Below are positions 1 through 8,319 of a stretch of 41,385 bases of DNA, piece by piece. Position numbers and translations under genes: made by a program. The DNA is taken from contig NZ_JBEXCV010000073.1 in assembly GCF_040605455.1 (NCBI RefSeq), positions 1-41,385 on the forward strand, in the 5' to 3' direction. Position 1 is the stretch's first letter, and each line of letters begins with the position of its first letter. Under the pieces are notes generated by a model that worked only from the letters and a program-made list of their open reading frames with translations, was not told the DNA's origin and made no database searches. The stretch is from Embleya sp040605455 (lineage in GTDB: Bacteria; Actinomycetota; Actinomycetes; Streptomycetales; Streptomycetaceae).

Positions 1-120
1 GACGAGCACGTAGTACCCGTGCCCGGCCAGTTCGTGGGCCAACTCCCGCAGCACGGGCCGGATGCCGAAGCCGTCCGCGTACATCAGCACCCCTGCGAAC
101 GACGCGGGCCTGGTCGTACC
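1..120 (-). pseudogene. dienelactone hydrolase-like fragment, both ends missing
   Basis: Read on the minus strand, this stretch encodes FAGVLMYADGFGIRPVLREL followed by AHELAGHGYYVLV. That matches the start of the alpha/beta-hydrolase core of dienelactone-hydrolase-family proteins, where a GVLMYxDxFGxRP segment is followed by a helix and a GYxVLVP strand. The catalytic Cys/Ser, Asp and His regions are absent because the window begins here. The other end runs into FtsK coding sequence on the opposite strand somewhere between about 107 and 200, and I cannot fix the join. The family assignment rests on about 35 residues, so it is moderate only. Confidence 0.6.
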
Positions 121-1102
121 GCCGGCGCGCTCGCGCAAGGCCGCCGCCGCCCGGGTGGTGACCGATCTGCGGGCCCGCGCCGCCGATGCGCCGGCGCACA
201 CCCCCGCGCCGCCGCGCAGCGAGCAGTTGAGGCTGTCCGGCGACATCACCTACCACCTGCCCGGCCCTTCGCTGCTCAAGAAGGGCCCGCCGGCCAAGGC
301 CCGCAGCAAGGCCAACGACGACGTGGTCGCCGCGCTGTCCAAGGTGTTCGAACAGTTCAACGTGGACGCACAGGTCACCGGCTTCTCCCGGGGCCCGACG
401 GTGACCCGCTACGTGATCGAGCTGGGCCCGGCGGTCAAGGTCGAGCGGATCACCGCACTCGCCAAGAACATCGCGTACGCGGTGGCCAGCCCGGACGTGC
501 GGATCATCAGCCCGATCCCGGGCAAGTCCGCGGTCGGCATCGAGATCCCCAACACCGACCGCGAGATGGTCAGCCTGGGCGACATCCTGGCCTCGGAGAC
601 CGCGGCCGGCGACGCGCATCCGATGATCGCCGCGCTCGGCAAGGACGTCGAGGGCAACGACGTGGTGGCCAACCTGGCCAAGATGCCGCACCTGCTGGTG
701 GCGGGTGCCACCGGCGCGGGCAAATCGAGCTGCATCAACGGCCTGATCACCTCGGTCATGATGCGCGCCACGCCCGAGGAGGTGCGGATGGTGCTGGTCG
801 ACCCCAAGCGGGTCGAACTGACCACCTACGAGGGCATCCCGCACCTGATCACGCCGATCATCACCAGCCCGAAGAAGGCCGCCGAGGCGCTCCAGTGGGT
901 CGTGCGCGAGATGGACATGCGCTACGACGACCTGGCCAACTTCGGCTTCCGGCACGTGGACGACTTCAACGTCGCGGTGCGTGCGGGCAAGCTCAGGATG
1001 CCGCCGGGCAGCGAGCGCGAGGCGCAGCCGTACCCGTATCTGCTGGTGATCGTCGACGAGTTGGCCGACCTGATGATGGTTGCCCCGCGCGACGTCGAGG
1101 AC
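107..1102 (+). pseudogene. ftsK: FtsK/SpoIIIE DNA translocase, internal motor fragment
   Basis: This open frame (codons starting at 110, 113 and so on) encodes the alpha and beta motor domains of an FtsK/SpoIIIE translocase, the hexameric ATPase that pumps chromosomal DNA through the division or sporulation septum. Visible are the entry segment RSKANDDVVAALSKVFEQFN, GFSRGPTVTRYVIELGPAVK, the Walker A motif GATGAGKSS near 704-730, VDPKRVEL, and the Walker B segment LLVIVDELADLMMVAPRDVED ending at 1102. After that point a normal FtsK continues with SIVRITQLARAAGIHL; here the family sequence stops and the frame becomes low-complexity. The N-terminal membrane domain and the C-terminal gamma domain are missing. 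It is therefore an internal piece of about 330 residues, from either a chimeric join or a real deletion. Confidence 0.88.
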
Positions 1103-1125
1103 CCGAGCGACCTGGTCGACACGAC

Positions 1126-2088
1126 CCGCCGGCCGAGGCGGACGGCGCGTACGTCACGCCGCTGGTGCGCAAGCTGGCCGCCGAGCACAACGTGGACCTG
1201 GGCTCGATCGCGGGCACCGGCATCGGTGGTCGGATCCGCAAGCAGGACGTGCTGGAGACGGCCCGCAAGCAGCAGGCGGCCCAGGCCGCCGCCGCGGCAT
1301 CGGCTCCGGCCGCCGCCCCGGCCGCGCCCGCCGCCAAGGCTTCGGCCGCGATCGAGCCGTCACCGCTGCGCGGTCGGACCGAGAAGCTCTCGCGCATGCG
1401 TACGGTGATCGCCAAGCGCATGGTCGAGTCGCTGCAGACCTCGGCCCAGCTGACCACGGTCGTGGAGGTGGACGTCACCAACATCGCCCGCCTGCGCGAC
1501 CGGGCCAAGAACGACTTCGTGGCGCGCGAGGGCGTCAAGCTGTCGTTCATGCCGTTCTTCGCGAAGGCGGCCGTCGAGGCGCTCAAGATCCACCCGGTCC
1601 TGAACGCGTCGATGGACCTGGACGCCGGCACCGTGACCTACCACGACGCCGAGCACCTGGTGATCGCGGTGGACACCGACCGCGGCCTGATGGTCCCGGT
1701 CATCCACAACGCGGGCGACCTGAACATCGCGGGCCTCTCGCGCAAGATCTCCGACCTGGCCGAGCGCACCCGTACCAACAAGGTGAGCCCGGACGAGCTG
1801 GCGGGCGGCACGTTCACGCTGACCAACACCGGTTCGCGCGGCGCGCTGTTCGACACGCCGATCTTCCCGCAGCCGCAGGTCGCGATGCTCGGCACGGGCG
1901 CGGTCGTCAAGCGCCCGGTCGTGGTCAACGACCCGACGCTCGGCGAGGTCATCGCGGTCCGCTCGATGGTGTACCTGGCCCTGTCCTACGACCACCGCCT
2001 GGTGGACGGCGCGGACGCGGCCCGCTTCCTGCAGACGGTGAAGACCCGTCTCGAGGAAGGCGCCTTCGAGGGCGACCTCGGCCTGTAG
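1126..2088 (+). pseudogene. sucB: dihydrolipoamide acyltransferase (2-oxoacid dehydrogenase E2), 3' part only
   Basis: This is the C-terminal part of an E2 acyltransferase of the 2-oxoglutarate/pyruvate dehydrogenase complexes, which moves the acyl group from lipoyl-lysine to CoA. Present are the peripheral subunit-binding domain (YVTPLVRKLAAEHNVDLGSI with GTGIGGRIRKQDV, 1150-1257), an Ala/Pro linker, and a complete catalytic core with RTVIAKRMVESLQTSAQLTT and the active-site motif SYDHRLVDGADAARFL near 1984-2030. The N-terminal lipoyl domains are missing: upstream of about 1126 the frame runs into out-of-phase FtsK sequence. No start codon of its own can be assigned. As sequenced, the product would lack the lipoyl lysine. 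The normal order in streptomycetes is lpd-sucB, so the missing 5' half should lie elsewhere if this is an assembly join. Confidence 0.88.
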
Positions 2089-2111
2089 GAAACACTGCGG
2101 TGGGCACGTTG

Positions 2112-2148
2112 CGAAGGCGGCCCGGACATCCCGTCCGGGCCGCCTTCG
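2112..2148 (+). terminator. strong hairpin terminator after sucB
   Basis: A perfect 15-bp stem (GAAGGCGGCCCGGAC at 2113-2127 pairing with 2133-2147, loop ATCCC, plus an outer C-G pair) lies 24 bp after the sucB stop and 35 bp before the next start. There is no long T tract, as is usual in GC-rich actinobacteria. Confidence 0.85.
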
Positions 2149-2182
2149 GCATTTCCGCGGCCCGGTGGGCAAGGATGGCGGT

Positions 2183-3076
2183 ATGCGCATCGCCGTCACC
2201 GGTTCGTCCGGCCTCGTAGGGTCCGCCCTCGTCCGCTCGCTGACCGCCGACGGGCACCGGGTGGTCCGGCTCGTCCGCCGGGCCCCCGGCGGACCGGACG
2301 AGGTCCGCTGGGACCCGCACGCGGGCACCGTGGACACCGCCGCACTCGGCCCGGTGGACGCGGCGGTACACCTGGCCGGCGCGGGCATCGGCGACAAGCG
2401 CTGGACGGCCGCGTACAAGCGCGAACTGCGCGACAGCCGGGTCCTGGGCACCGCGGCCGTCTCACGCGCGTTGGCGGCCCTGGAACCCGCGCCGCGCGTA
2501 CTCCTGTCCGGTTCCGCGATGGGCTTCTACGGCGACACCGGCGACCGCGAGGTGGACGAGTCCTCCCCGGCCGGCAGTGGCTTCCTGGCCGACCTGTGCA
2601 CCGAATGGGAGGCCGCCACCGCACCCGCCGTGGAGGCCGGCATCCGGGTCGCCCACCTGCGCACCGGCCTGGTGATGTCCCGTTCCGGCGGCACGCTGAG
2701 CCGAATGATCCCGCTGGTCAAGGCCGGTCTGGGCGGCCGGCTCGGCTCGGGCCGGCAATACTGGAGCTTCATCTCGCTCGCCGACGAGGTGGCCGCGATC
2801 CGCCACGCCCTCGACCACCCCGAACTCGCCGGCCCGATCAACCTGACCGCACCGCACCCGGTCACCAATGCCGAGGCGACCAAGGCACTGGGCAAAGCCC
2901 TGCACCGCCCCACCGTCCTGGCCGTACCCGCCTTCGCCCTCCGCACCGCCCTCGGCGGCTTCGGCACCGAAATCCTCACCGGCCAACGCGTCCTCCCCAA
3001 GGCCCTCCTCACCTCCGGCTTCACCTTCCAGCACCCCACCATCGAAACAACCATCACCGCAGCCCTGGCCGACTGA
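2183..3076 (+). CDS. TIGR01777-family NAD-dependent epimerase/dehydratase-like protein
   Basis: This is a 297-residue SDR-fold protein of the TIGR01777 (YfcH-like) family, whose substrate is unknown. The Rossmann motif TGSSGLVGSAL is at the N terminus, followed by the family hallmarks VDAAVHLAGAGIGDKRW, LLSGSAMGFYGDTGD and VAHLRTGLVMSRSGGTLSRM. The C-terminal DUF1731 region includes QYWSFISLADEVAAIRHAL and a final GFxFxxPTIETTI. I chose the ATG at 2183 because MRIAVTG is the family start; an in-frame GTG at 2165 would add six residues. It follows the sucB terminator, so it is probably transcribed alone. The protein is complete and its codon use matches its neighbours. The family call is firm, but the cellular role cannot be inferred. 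Confidence 0.88.
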   Translation: MRIAVTGSSGLVGSALVRSLTADGHRVVRLVRRAPGGPDEVRWDPHAGTVDTAALGPVDAAVHLAGAGIGDKRWTAAYKRELRDSRVLGTAAVSRALAALEPAPRVLLSGSAMGFYGDTGDREVDESSPAGSGFLADLCTEWEAATAPAVEAGIRVAHLRTGLVMSRSGGTLSRMIPLVKAGLGGRLGSGRQYWSFISLADEVAAIRHALDHPELAGPINLTAPHPVTNAEATKALGKALHRPTVLAVPAFALRTALGGFGTEILTGQRVLPKALLTSGFTFQHPTIETTITAALAD

Positions 3077-3144
3077 GATCATCCTGACCAATCCCGTCGA
3101 CCAGCTTCATGGTCCCGACCCTTGCAGCGATCAGGATGCGACTG

Positions 3145-5121
3145 TCAGGGCAGCTTCCACAGTCGGACGGCTTCCTGGGCGGCGCCGGGACCGCCACGGA
3201 GCGCGGACGTGGCTGCGGCGAGAGTCTTGCCGTCGGGACTGAACACCAGCGATGGCACGGACGCCATGTAGGCGGTGAGGGTGGCGGTCTTGGTCTGAGT
3301 GGAGGGCTTCCACAGCTCAAGGGCGCCGTTGTTGTCGCCGCTGGCGAGGGTCCTGCCGTCGGGGCTGAACGCCACCGACGTCACTCTGCGGGAGGAGGGG
3401 TTCGTGAAGATCACGGCTTTGGCGGACATGGTGCGGGCATCCCACAACTGGACGTTGGGAACAGTCGCGGTGGTGTAGTAGCGGGAGTCATCGCCGCTGC
3501 CGCAGGCCAGGGTCTTGCCGTCGGGGCTGAACGCCAACGAGAACACCTGCCCGGTGGAGCTGTGGAGCGTGGCGGTCGTGGTACGGGTCGCGACGTCCCA
3601 GAGGAGGACGTTCTCGTCGTATTTGCTGTCGCCGGACCTGCGACCGCCGCAACTGGCGAGGGCCTTGCCGTCGGGGCTGAACGCCACGGACGGCACGCCG
3701 CCGGTGTGACCGGTCAACGTGGCCGTGTTCGACCCTGTTGCGAGGTCCCACAGTCGGGCGGTGCTGTCGTCGCTGCCGCTGGCGAGTGTCCCGCCGTCGG
3801 GGCTGAACGCCAGGCAGTTCACCGTGTCGGTGTGCCCGGCGAGGGACCCGAGGGCTCTCTTGGTGTTGAGGTCCCACAGGTGGATGGCGCCGCTTCGGCC
3901 GCCGATCGCAAGGGACTTGCCGTCCGGGCCGAGTGCCACGCGGCCGAAGCCGTCGGGCTCGGAGACGGCGCCGGTGGAAGTTCCGGTCTTGAGGTCCCAC
4001 AGTCGAATTTCGCCCGCGCTGCCGCCGATGACGGTCTTGCCGTCGGGAGTGAACGCCACTGACGACACGGATTCGGTGTAGCCGCCGAAGGTGCGCCAGG
4101 GGGACAGGTCGACCGGGTCGTCGTCGTCGGCGAGGTGTAGTGCCAGGAGTGATCCGCCTGTTGCCGCCACCAGGGTGGATATCCCGCCGAGAACGACGGC
4201 ACGGCGGCTCGGTCGGCGGCCCGGCCGCCGTGTCGGTTCACGAGGGGGTTGACGGCGCGTACGCGTGGCGGTGGCGTCGGGTCCTTGGGTGCCGGTGTCG
4301 TGTAGGTCGAGCGTCGCGCGCAGGCGCCGGGCTGCGGTCGCCGCGTCCGGGCGTGCGGAAGGAAGCTTGGTCAGCAGGGCGGCGAGGAGTTCGCCCAGCG
4401 GTCCCGCGTGCGGTGCCGAGGGCGGCGGTCCCGTCCGGATGGCCTCGCTGATCTCGGTCCATGTCCGGCCGGGGTAGGGCGGATGTCCCTCCACGGCGGC
4501 GTACAGCGTCGCGCCGAGGGCCCACAGGTCGGCCGGCGCCTCCGCCTGGTCTCCGGCCAGTTGTTCCGGGGCCATGAACCGCGGGGTGCCCATGATGACG
4601 CCGACACTGGTCAACGGGCCCGAGGCGTCGAGGATCCGGGCTATGCCGAAGTCCGTGATGACGGTGCGATCCCCGTCCATCAGGACGTTGTCGGGCTTGA
4701 GATCCCGGTGGACGATCCCGGCGGCGTGCGCGTGCGCAAGCGCGTCCGCGACATCCGCGCCGAACGCGGCGACCCGTCCACGATCGAGCCGGCCCTCGTG
4801 GGCGATGAGCGCGGCGAGGGATGGCCCGGGCAGTAACTCCATGACGATCCACGGCACCCCCTCGTGCAGCGTCACGTCGTGGACGGTGACGATGCCGGGG
4901 TGACGCAGCCGGGCCGCGGCCTGTGCCTCGCGCACGGTCCGGGCGATCTGCCGCTCGCGCGCCGTGCTCGGCAGGTCGTCCGACAACAGGACTTCCTTTA
5001 CCGCGACTTCGCGGTCGAGGCGCTCGTCGCGACCGCGCCAGACCCGGCCCATCGCGCCCGCTCCGACTGCTTCAAGCAGTCGGTAGCGTCCATCCACCAG
5101 CAATCCTGCGACCCCCGTCAT
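3145..5121 (-). CDS. membrane Ser/Thr protein kinase with WD40 sensor domain
   Basis: A 658-residue Hanks-type kinase. Residues about 12-275 hold the catalytic domain: glycine loop VGAGAMGRVW, VAVK lysine (Lys42), VHRDLKPDN (Asp140), TDFGIAR (157-162) and the MAPEQL motif. A Pro/Arg-rich juxtamembrane stretch leads to one predicted membrane helix at about 308-330, which would put the kinase in the cytoplasm and the C-terminal half outside. That half carries seven WD40 repeats of the form VAFSPDGKTLASGS...LWD, enough for a closed seven-blade propeller that may bind a ligand or partner. I start at the ATG at 5121, which has an AGGGTGA ribosome site; an ATG at 5145 is also open. The gene sits alone between the TIGR01777 gene and mobile-element debris, so it may be accessory. 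Targets are unknown. Confidence 0.92.
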   Translation of the reverse strand: MTGVAGLLVDGRYRLLEAVGAGAMGRVWRGRDERLDREVAVKEVLLSDDLPSTARERQIARTVREAQAAARLRHPGIVTVHDVTLHEGVPWIVMELLPGPSLAALIAHEGRLDRGRVAAFGADVADALAHAHAAGIVHRDLKPDNVLMDGDRTVITDFGIARILDASGPLTSVGVIMGTPRFMAPEQLAGDQAEAPADLWALGATLYAAVEGHPPYPGRTWTEISEAIRTGPPPSAPHAGPLGELLAALLTKLPSARPDAATAARRLRATLDLHDTGTQGPDATATRTRRQPPREPTRRPGRRPSRRAVVLGGISTLVAATGGSLLALHLADDDDPVDLSPWRTFGGYTESVSSVAFTPDGKTVIGGSAGEIRLWDLKTGTSTGAVSEPDGFGRVALGPDGKSLAIGGRSGAIHLWDLNTKRALGSLAGHTDTVNCLAFSPDGGTLASGSDDSTARLWDLATGSNTATLTGHTGGVPSVAFSPDGKALASCGGRRSGDSKYDENVLLWDVATRTTTATLHSSTGQVFSLAFSPDGKTLACGSGDDSRYYTTATVPNVQLWDARTMSAKAVIFTNPSSRRVTSVAFSPDGRTLASGDNNGALELWKPSTQTKTATLTAYMASVPSLVFSPDGKTLAAATSALRGGPGAAQEAVRLWKLP

Positions 5122-5246
5122 GGCGATCACCCTACGACAATGCACCCCAGCCGACGGTCGACGACGACCTGCAGCCCGGGGCCGGCCGTCTGTCGACCGG
5201 CACGTGCCCAGCGGTCCAAGTCGGCACTCTGGCAGGGAGTCGGTCC

Positions 5247-5281
5247 GTGACGGGACCGGCTCCCGTGGCCGGTCCCGTCAC
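5247..5281 (-). terminator. 14-bp perfect hairpin
   Basis: GTGACGGGACCGGC at 5247-5260 pairs perfectly with 5268-5281 around a 7-nt loop. It overlaps the stop of the decayed minus-strand gene that ends at 5278 and lies upstream of the kinase start, so it probably terminates transcription coming from the right. Confidence 0.7.
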
Positions 5282-5668
5282 CACACGTAGGTACCGGCGA
5301 ACATTCCGTCGAAGCCGAGGCTAGCGAGGGTGGTGGCGAGTGCGGGCCAGGCGGGGTCGATGAGGATGCGTGTGGCGTGGGCGGGAAGGGTGTGGCGGAC
5401 CGTGTCGGCGAACCGCTCGGCCGTGTCCGGGCCGGGGGTGCGTCGTGCCGCCTCGGCCAGGTGGCGACCTGTGCGTAGGCGGCGCGTAGCCGGGCGAGGG
5501 CCCACCGGCGGCTTCGGCCTGTTGTTCGTGTTCGCGTTGCTGGTGCCGGCGGACGGCCGGGACGGCGACCAGGACCATCGTCGACAGCAGGGTGCCCAGC
5601 ACCGCGCCGTCGGCGGTTCCGGCGTGGGCGAGTTCCTTGACGATCGCGCGGAGCGTGGATGCCGTGCG
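5278..5668 (-). pseudogene. decayed mobile-element protein, possibly a relaxase/mobilisation C-terminus
   Basis: Two minus-strand frames together look like the C-terminal tail of proteins found on actinomycete conjugative elements. The first piece (from 5668) reads TLRAIVKELAHAGTADGAVL then a hydrophobic LLSTMVLVAVPAV and RRHQQREHEQQAEAA. Near 5490-5510 the similarity switches to a second frame, LRTGRHLAEAARR then ERFADTVRHTLPAHATRILI and DPAWPALATTLA, ending at a TGA at 5278. The frame change and the absence of any start mean it is not functional. The relaxase-like label is from memory of such tails and is tentative; that it is a broken gene is more secure. Its upstream end abuts the integrase remnant on the other strand near 5670-5708. 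Confidence 0.45.
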
Positions 5669-5689
5669 CTGTTCGGCGCGTTGGCGACC

Positions 5690-5983
5690 ATCGGAGCTCT
5701 GACCCCGTCCCCCTGGCTCTTCCCCGGCGGCCGACCCGGACGGCCGATCAGCACCGGGCAACCGACCAAGCGGCTCAACAACCTCGGGATCCACCCCAAC
5801 CGGGCCCGCAACACCGCGCTGTTCCAACTCGCCACCGAGATCCCCGCCGCGATCCTCGCCCGTACCCTGGGCATCCACACCGATGTCGCCGTGGCCTGGC
5901 AACGACTTTCCGCGGGCGACTGGGCTACCTACGCAGCCCGAGTCAGCGCGCGGACAAGCGCCGCCAAGGAGTCCTCATCATGA
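5690..5983 (+). pseudogene. tyrosine recombinase/integrase, C-terminal remnant
   Basis: About 95 codons encode the tail of a streptomycete site-specific integrase-like protein: PWLFPGGRPGRPIS, then LNNLGIHPNRARNTALFQLA, TEIPAAILARTLGIHTDVAV and WQRLSAGDWATYAARVSAR. This family has a WLFPGxxxGxPI segment followed by a helix containing RNTAL, a LxxLGIHxxTAVxW helix and a final conserved tyrosine region. Everything upstream of the WLFPGG segment, including the N-terminal DNA-binding domain and the first catalytic arginine, is missing, and the frame has no plausible start of its own. The TGA stop at 5981-5983 overlaps the ATG of the next gene. It is a dead relic of an integrated element. Confidence 0.65.
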
Positions 5984-6615
5984 CCGCACGTCCCTACGAC
6001 GCCGTGCTCTGCGACATCGACGGTGTCCTTCGGCACTGGCCCACCGCCGATGGCCTCGAAAGTATCCATGGACTCCCCGCAGGCGCACTCGCAGCAGCGG
6101 CCTTCGCGCCGGCCCGCCTGCACCCGGCGATCACCGGGGAGATCACCGACGAGCAATGGCGCTCTGCGGTGGCCACAGACCTCGCTGAAATCTGTGGGTC
6201 GATGGACCGGGCCCACGCCGTGGTCACCGCCTGGTCCGATCTGGTGCCACGCGTCGATCACGAGGCCGTATCCCTTCTCGCCCGGGCCCGCACGGTCGCA
6301 ACCGTGGCCCTGGTCTCCAACGCGACAACCCGGCTGGAGCGGGATCTGGCTCGGCAAGGGCTCGCCGACCTCGCCGACACCGTGGTGAACACCTCCCGCA
6401 TCGGCGTCATCAAGCCTGATCCGCGCGTCTACCTCATGGCCGCCGCACGGGCCGGCGCCCCCGTCCACCGCTGCCTGTTCGTCGACGACACCGCCGCCAA
6501 CGTCAAGGCGGCCCGCGAGGTGGGGATGACTGCCCTCCACTACCGGCGGATCGAAGATCTCCGCGGTGCCCTCGCGCCACTCCTCAGCGCACCACCGGAC
6601 ACACAGCGCACATGA
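5980..6615 (+). CDS. HAD-superfamily hydrolase
   Basis: A 211-residue haloacid-dehalogenase-fold hydrolase, probably a small-molecule phosphatase. Motif I is CDIDGV (Asp12 nucleophile, Asp14 acid/base), motif II is VALVSNATT, motif III is the lysine in GVIKPDPRVY, and motif IV is FVDDTAANV. A helical cap lies between motifs I and II, as in epoxide-hydrolase N-terminal or phosphoglycolate-phosphatase-like HADs. The start is the ATG at 5980, with an AAGGAG ribosome site at 5965-5970; this ATG overlaps the integrase-remnant stop as ATGA. Because its ribosome site lies inside the integrase tail, the gene probably arrived with, or next to, that element. It ends 78 bp before a strong terminator. 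The substrate is unknown. Confidence 0.87.
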   Translation: MTARPYDAVLCDIDGVLRHWPTADGLESIHGLPAGALAAAAFAPARLHPAITGEITDEQWRSAVATDLAEICGSMDRAHAVVTAWSDLVPRVDHEAVSLLARARTVATVALVSNATTRLERDLARQGLADLADTVVNTSRIGVIKPDPRVYLMAAARAGAPVHRCLFVDDTAANVKAAREVGMTALHYRRIEDLRGALAPLLSAPPDTQRT

Positions 6616-6693
6616 TCGGCAGGGGCATTCGGACAGTTCCGATATCCGACGTCACCAGCACACCTCATGCCTGCCGGCGAAGAGCGCACGAAG

Positions 6694-6735
6694 AAGGCCG
6701 TCGACCGCGCTCTTGAAGCAGCGGTCGACGGCCTT
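6694..6735. terminator. bidirectional hairpin terminator between the HAD gene and glnA
   Basis: AAGGCCGTCGACCGC at 6694-6708 pairs perfectly (15 bp) with 6721-6735 around a 12-nt loop. It sits between two convergent genes and can serve both. Confidence 0.85.
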
Positions 6736-6812
6736 GTCCTTCGGGGGAGTGCCCTCGTTGTGCCCTCTCGGGCCGCTTAAGGGGTAAACCCGCAGGTCAG
6801 CGCCACCTCGAC

Positions 6813-8222
6813 TTAAATGTCGAAGTAGAGCTCGAACTCGTGCGGGTGGGGGCGGAGGCGGACCGGGTCGATTTCCTTGGTGCGCTTGTATTCGATCCAG
6901 GTGTCGATCAGGTCCTGGGTGAACACGCCGCCTTCGAGGAGGTATTCGTGGTCGGCTTCGAGGGCGTCGAGGACCTCGGCGAGGGTGCCGGGGACCTGGG
7001 GGACGGCCTGGTGCTCGTCGGGGGCCAGCTCGTACAGGTCCTTGTCGACCGGCTCAAGCGGCTCGATCTTGTTCTTGATGCCGTCGAGGCCGGCCATCAG
7101 CTGGGCGGCGAAGGCCAGGTACGGGTTGGCCGACGGGTCCGGGACGCGGAACTCGACGCGCTTGGCCTTCGGGTTGCTGCCCGTGATCGGGATACGGATG
7201 CAGGCCGAGCGGTTGCGCTGCGAGTAGACCAGGTTGACCGGTGCCTCGAAGCCCGGGACCAGACGGTGGTACGAGTTCACCGTCGGGTTGGTGAAGGCGA
7301 GCAGCGACGGGGCATGCTTGAGCAGGCCGCCGATGAAGTAGCGGGCGGTGTCGGACAGGCCCGCGTAGCCCTGCTCGTCGTAGAAGAGCGGCGTGCCGTC
7401 GGTCCACAGCGACATGTGGCAGTGCATGCCCGAGCCGTTGTCACCGAAGATCGGCTTCGGCATGAAGGTCGCGGTCTTGCCGTTGCGCCACGCGACGTTC
7501 TTGACGATGTACTTGAACAGCATCAGGTCGTCGGCCGCGGCCAGCAGCGTGTTGAACTTGTAGTTGATCTCGGCCTGGCCGGCGGTGCCCACCTCGTGGT
7601 GCTGGCGCTCGATCTCCAGGCCCGCGGCCTCGAGCTCCAAAGAGATCTCCGCGCGCAGGTCGGCGAAGTGGTCGACCGGCGGGGTCGGGAAGTAGCCGCC
7701 CTTGTAGCGCACCTTGTAGCCGCGGTTGTTCTCCTCCGCACCGGTGTTCCAGGCGCCCGCCTCGGAGTCGATGTGGTAGAAGGACTCGTTCGCGCCGGTC
7801 GCGAAGCGCACACTGTCGAACACGTAGAACTCGGCCTCGGGGCCGAAGTACGCCGTGTCGGCGATGCCGGTGCCGGCGAGGTAGCGCTCGGCCTTCTTCG
7901 CGACGTTGCGCGGGTCGCGGCTGTACTCCTCATCCGTCAGCGGGTCGTGGATGAAGAAGTTGATGTTGAGCGTCTTGTCCTTGCGGAACGGGTCGAGTCG
8001 CGCCGTGGACAGGTCGGGGCGAAGCGCCATGTCCGACTCGTGGATCGCCTGGAAGCCGCGGATCGAGGATCCGTCGAACGCCAGCGTCTCACTCGGGTCG
8101 AACGTCTTCGCCGGGACCGTGAAGTGCTGCATCACGCCAGGCAGGTCGCAAAAACGAACGTCGACGAACTTGACGTCGTTGTCGGCGATGTATCGCGACA
8201 CCTCATCGGCGTTGTTGAACAT
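6813..8222 (-). CDS. glnA: glutamine synthetase type I
   Basis: A 469-residue GSI, the dodecameric cytoplasmic enzyme that makes glutamine from glutamate, ammonia and ATP. The length equals the family norm. Diagnostic segments include the N-terminal DVRFCDLPGVMQHFTVP, FDGSSIRGF, the metal-binding FGPEAEFYVFD, GQAEINYKFNTL, the NGSGMHCHMSLW loop and NRSACIRIP. Tyr397 lies in KDLYELAPDE, the site adenylylated by GlnE, which is also encoded in this window. The ATG at 8222 has a GAGGAGG ribosome site just upstream. A GlnR box lies about 100-135 bp upstream of the start, so expression should rise under nitrogen limitation. The gene is followed by a shared terminator and is probably monocistronic. 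Confidence 0.97.
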   Translation of the reverse strand: MFNNADEVSRYIADNDVKFVDVRFCDLPGVMQHFTVPAKTFDPSETLAFDGSSIRGFQAIHESDMALRPDLSTARLDPFRKDKTLNINFFIHDPLTDEEYSRDPRNVAKKAERYLAGTGIADTAYFGPEAEFYVFDSVRFATGANESFYHIDSEAGAWNTGAEENNRGYKVRYKGGYFPTPPVDHFADLRAEISLELEAAGLEIERQHHEVGTAGQAEINYKFNTLLAAADDLMLFKYIVKNVAWRNGKTATFMPKPIFGDNGSGMHCHMSLWTDGTPLFYDEQGYAGLSDTARYFIGGLLKHAPSLLAFTNPTVNSYHRLVPGFEAPVNLVYSQRNRSACIRIPITGSNPKAKRVEFRVPDPSANPYLAFAAQLMAGLDGIKNKIEPLEPVDKDLYELAPDEHQAVPQVPGTLAEVLDALEADHEYLLEGGVFTQDLIDTWIEYKRTKEIDPVRLRPHPHEFELYFDI

Positions 8223-8319
8223 CAATCCTCCTCGACCCGGCGCCAGGCGCGGGTAGTTGCGTTCGCGGGGAGCGGCCTCCTCCCCGGTGGCCACTAGGCC
8301 TCGAAGGTAGGCGGGAGCG

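Noticed and set aside
3080..3137. ATCCTGA/TCAGGAT inverted repeat as terminator between the TIGR01777 and kinase genes
   Set aside because: It has only 7 bp with a 44-nt loop; too weak to call.
6840..8297. 485-codon plus-strand frame opposite glnA
   Set aside because: It is an antisense shadow of a full-length, unambiguous GSI gene.
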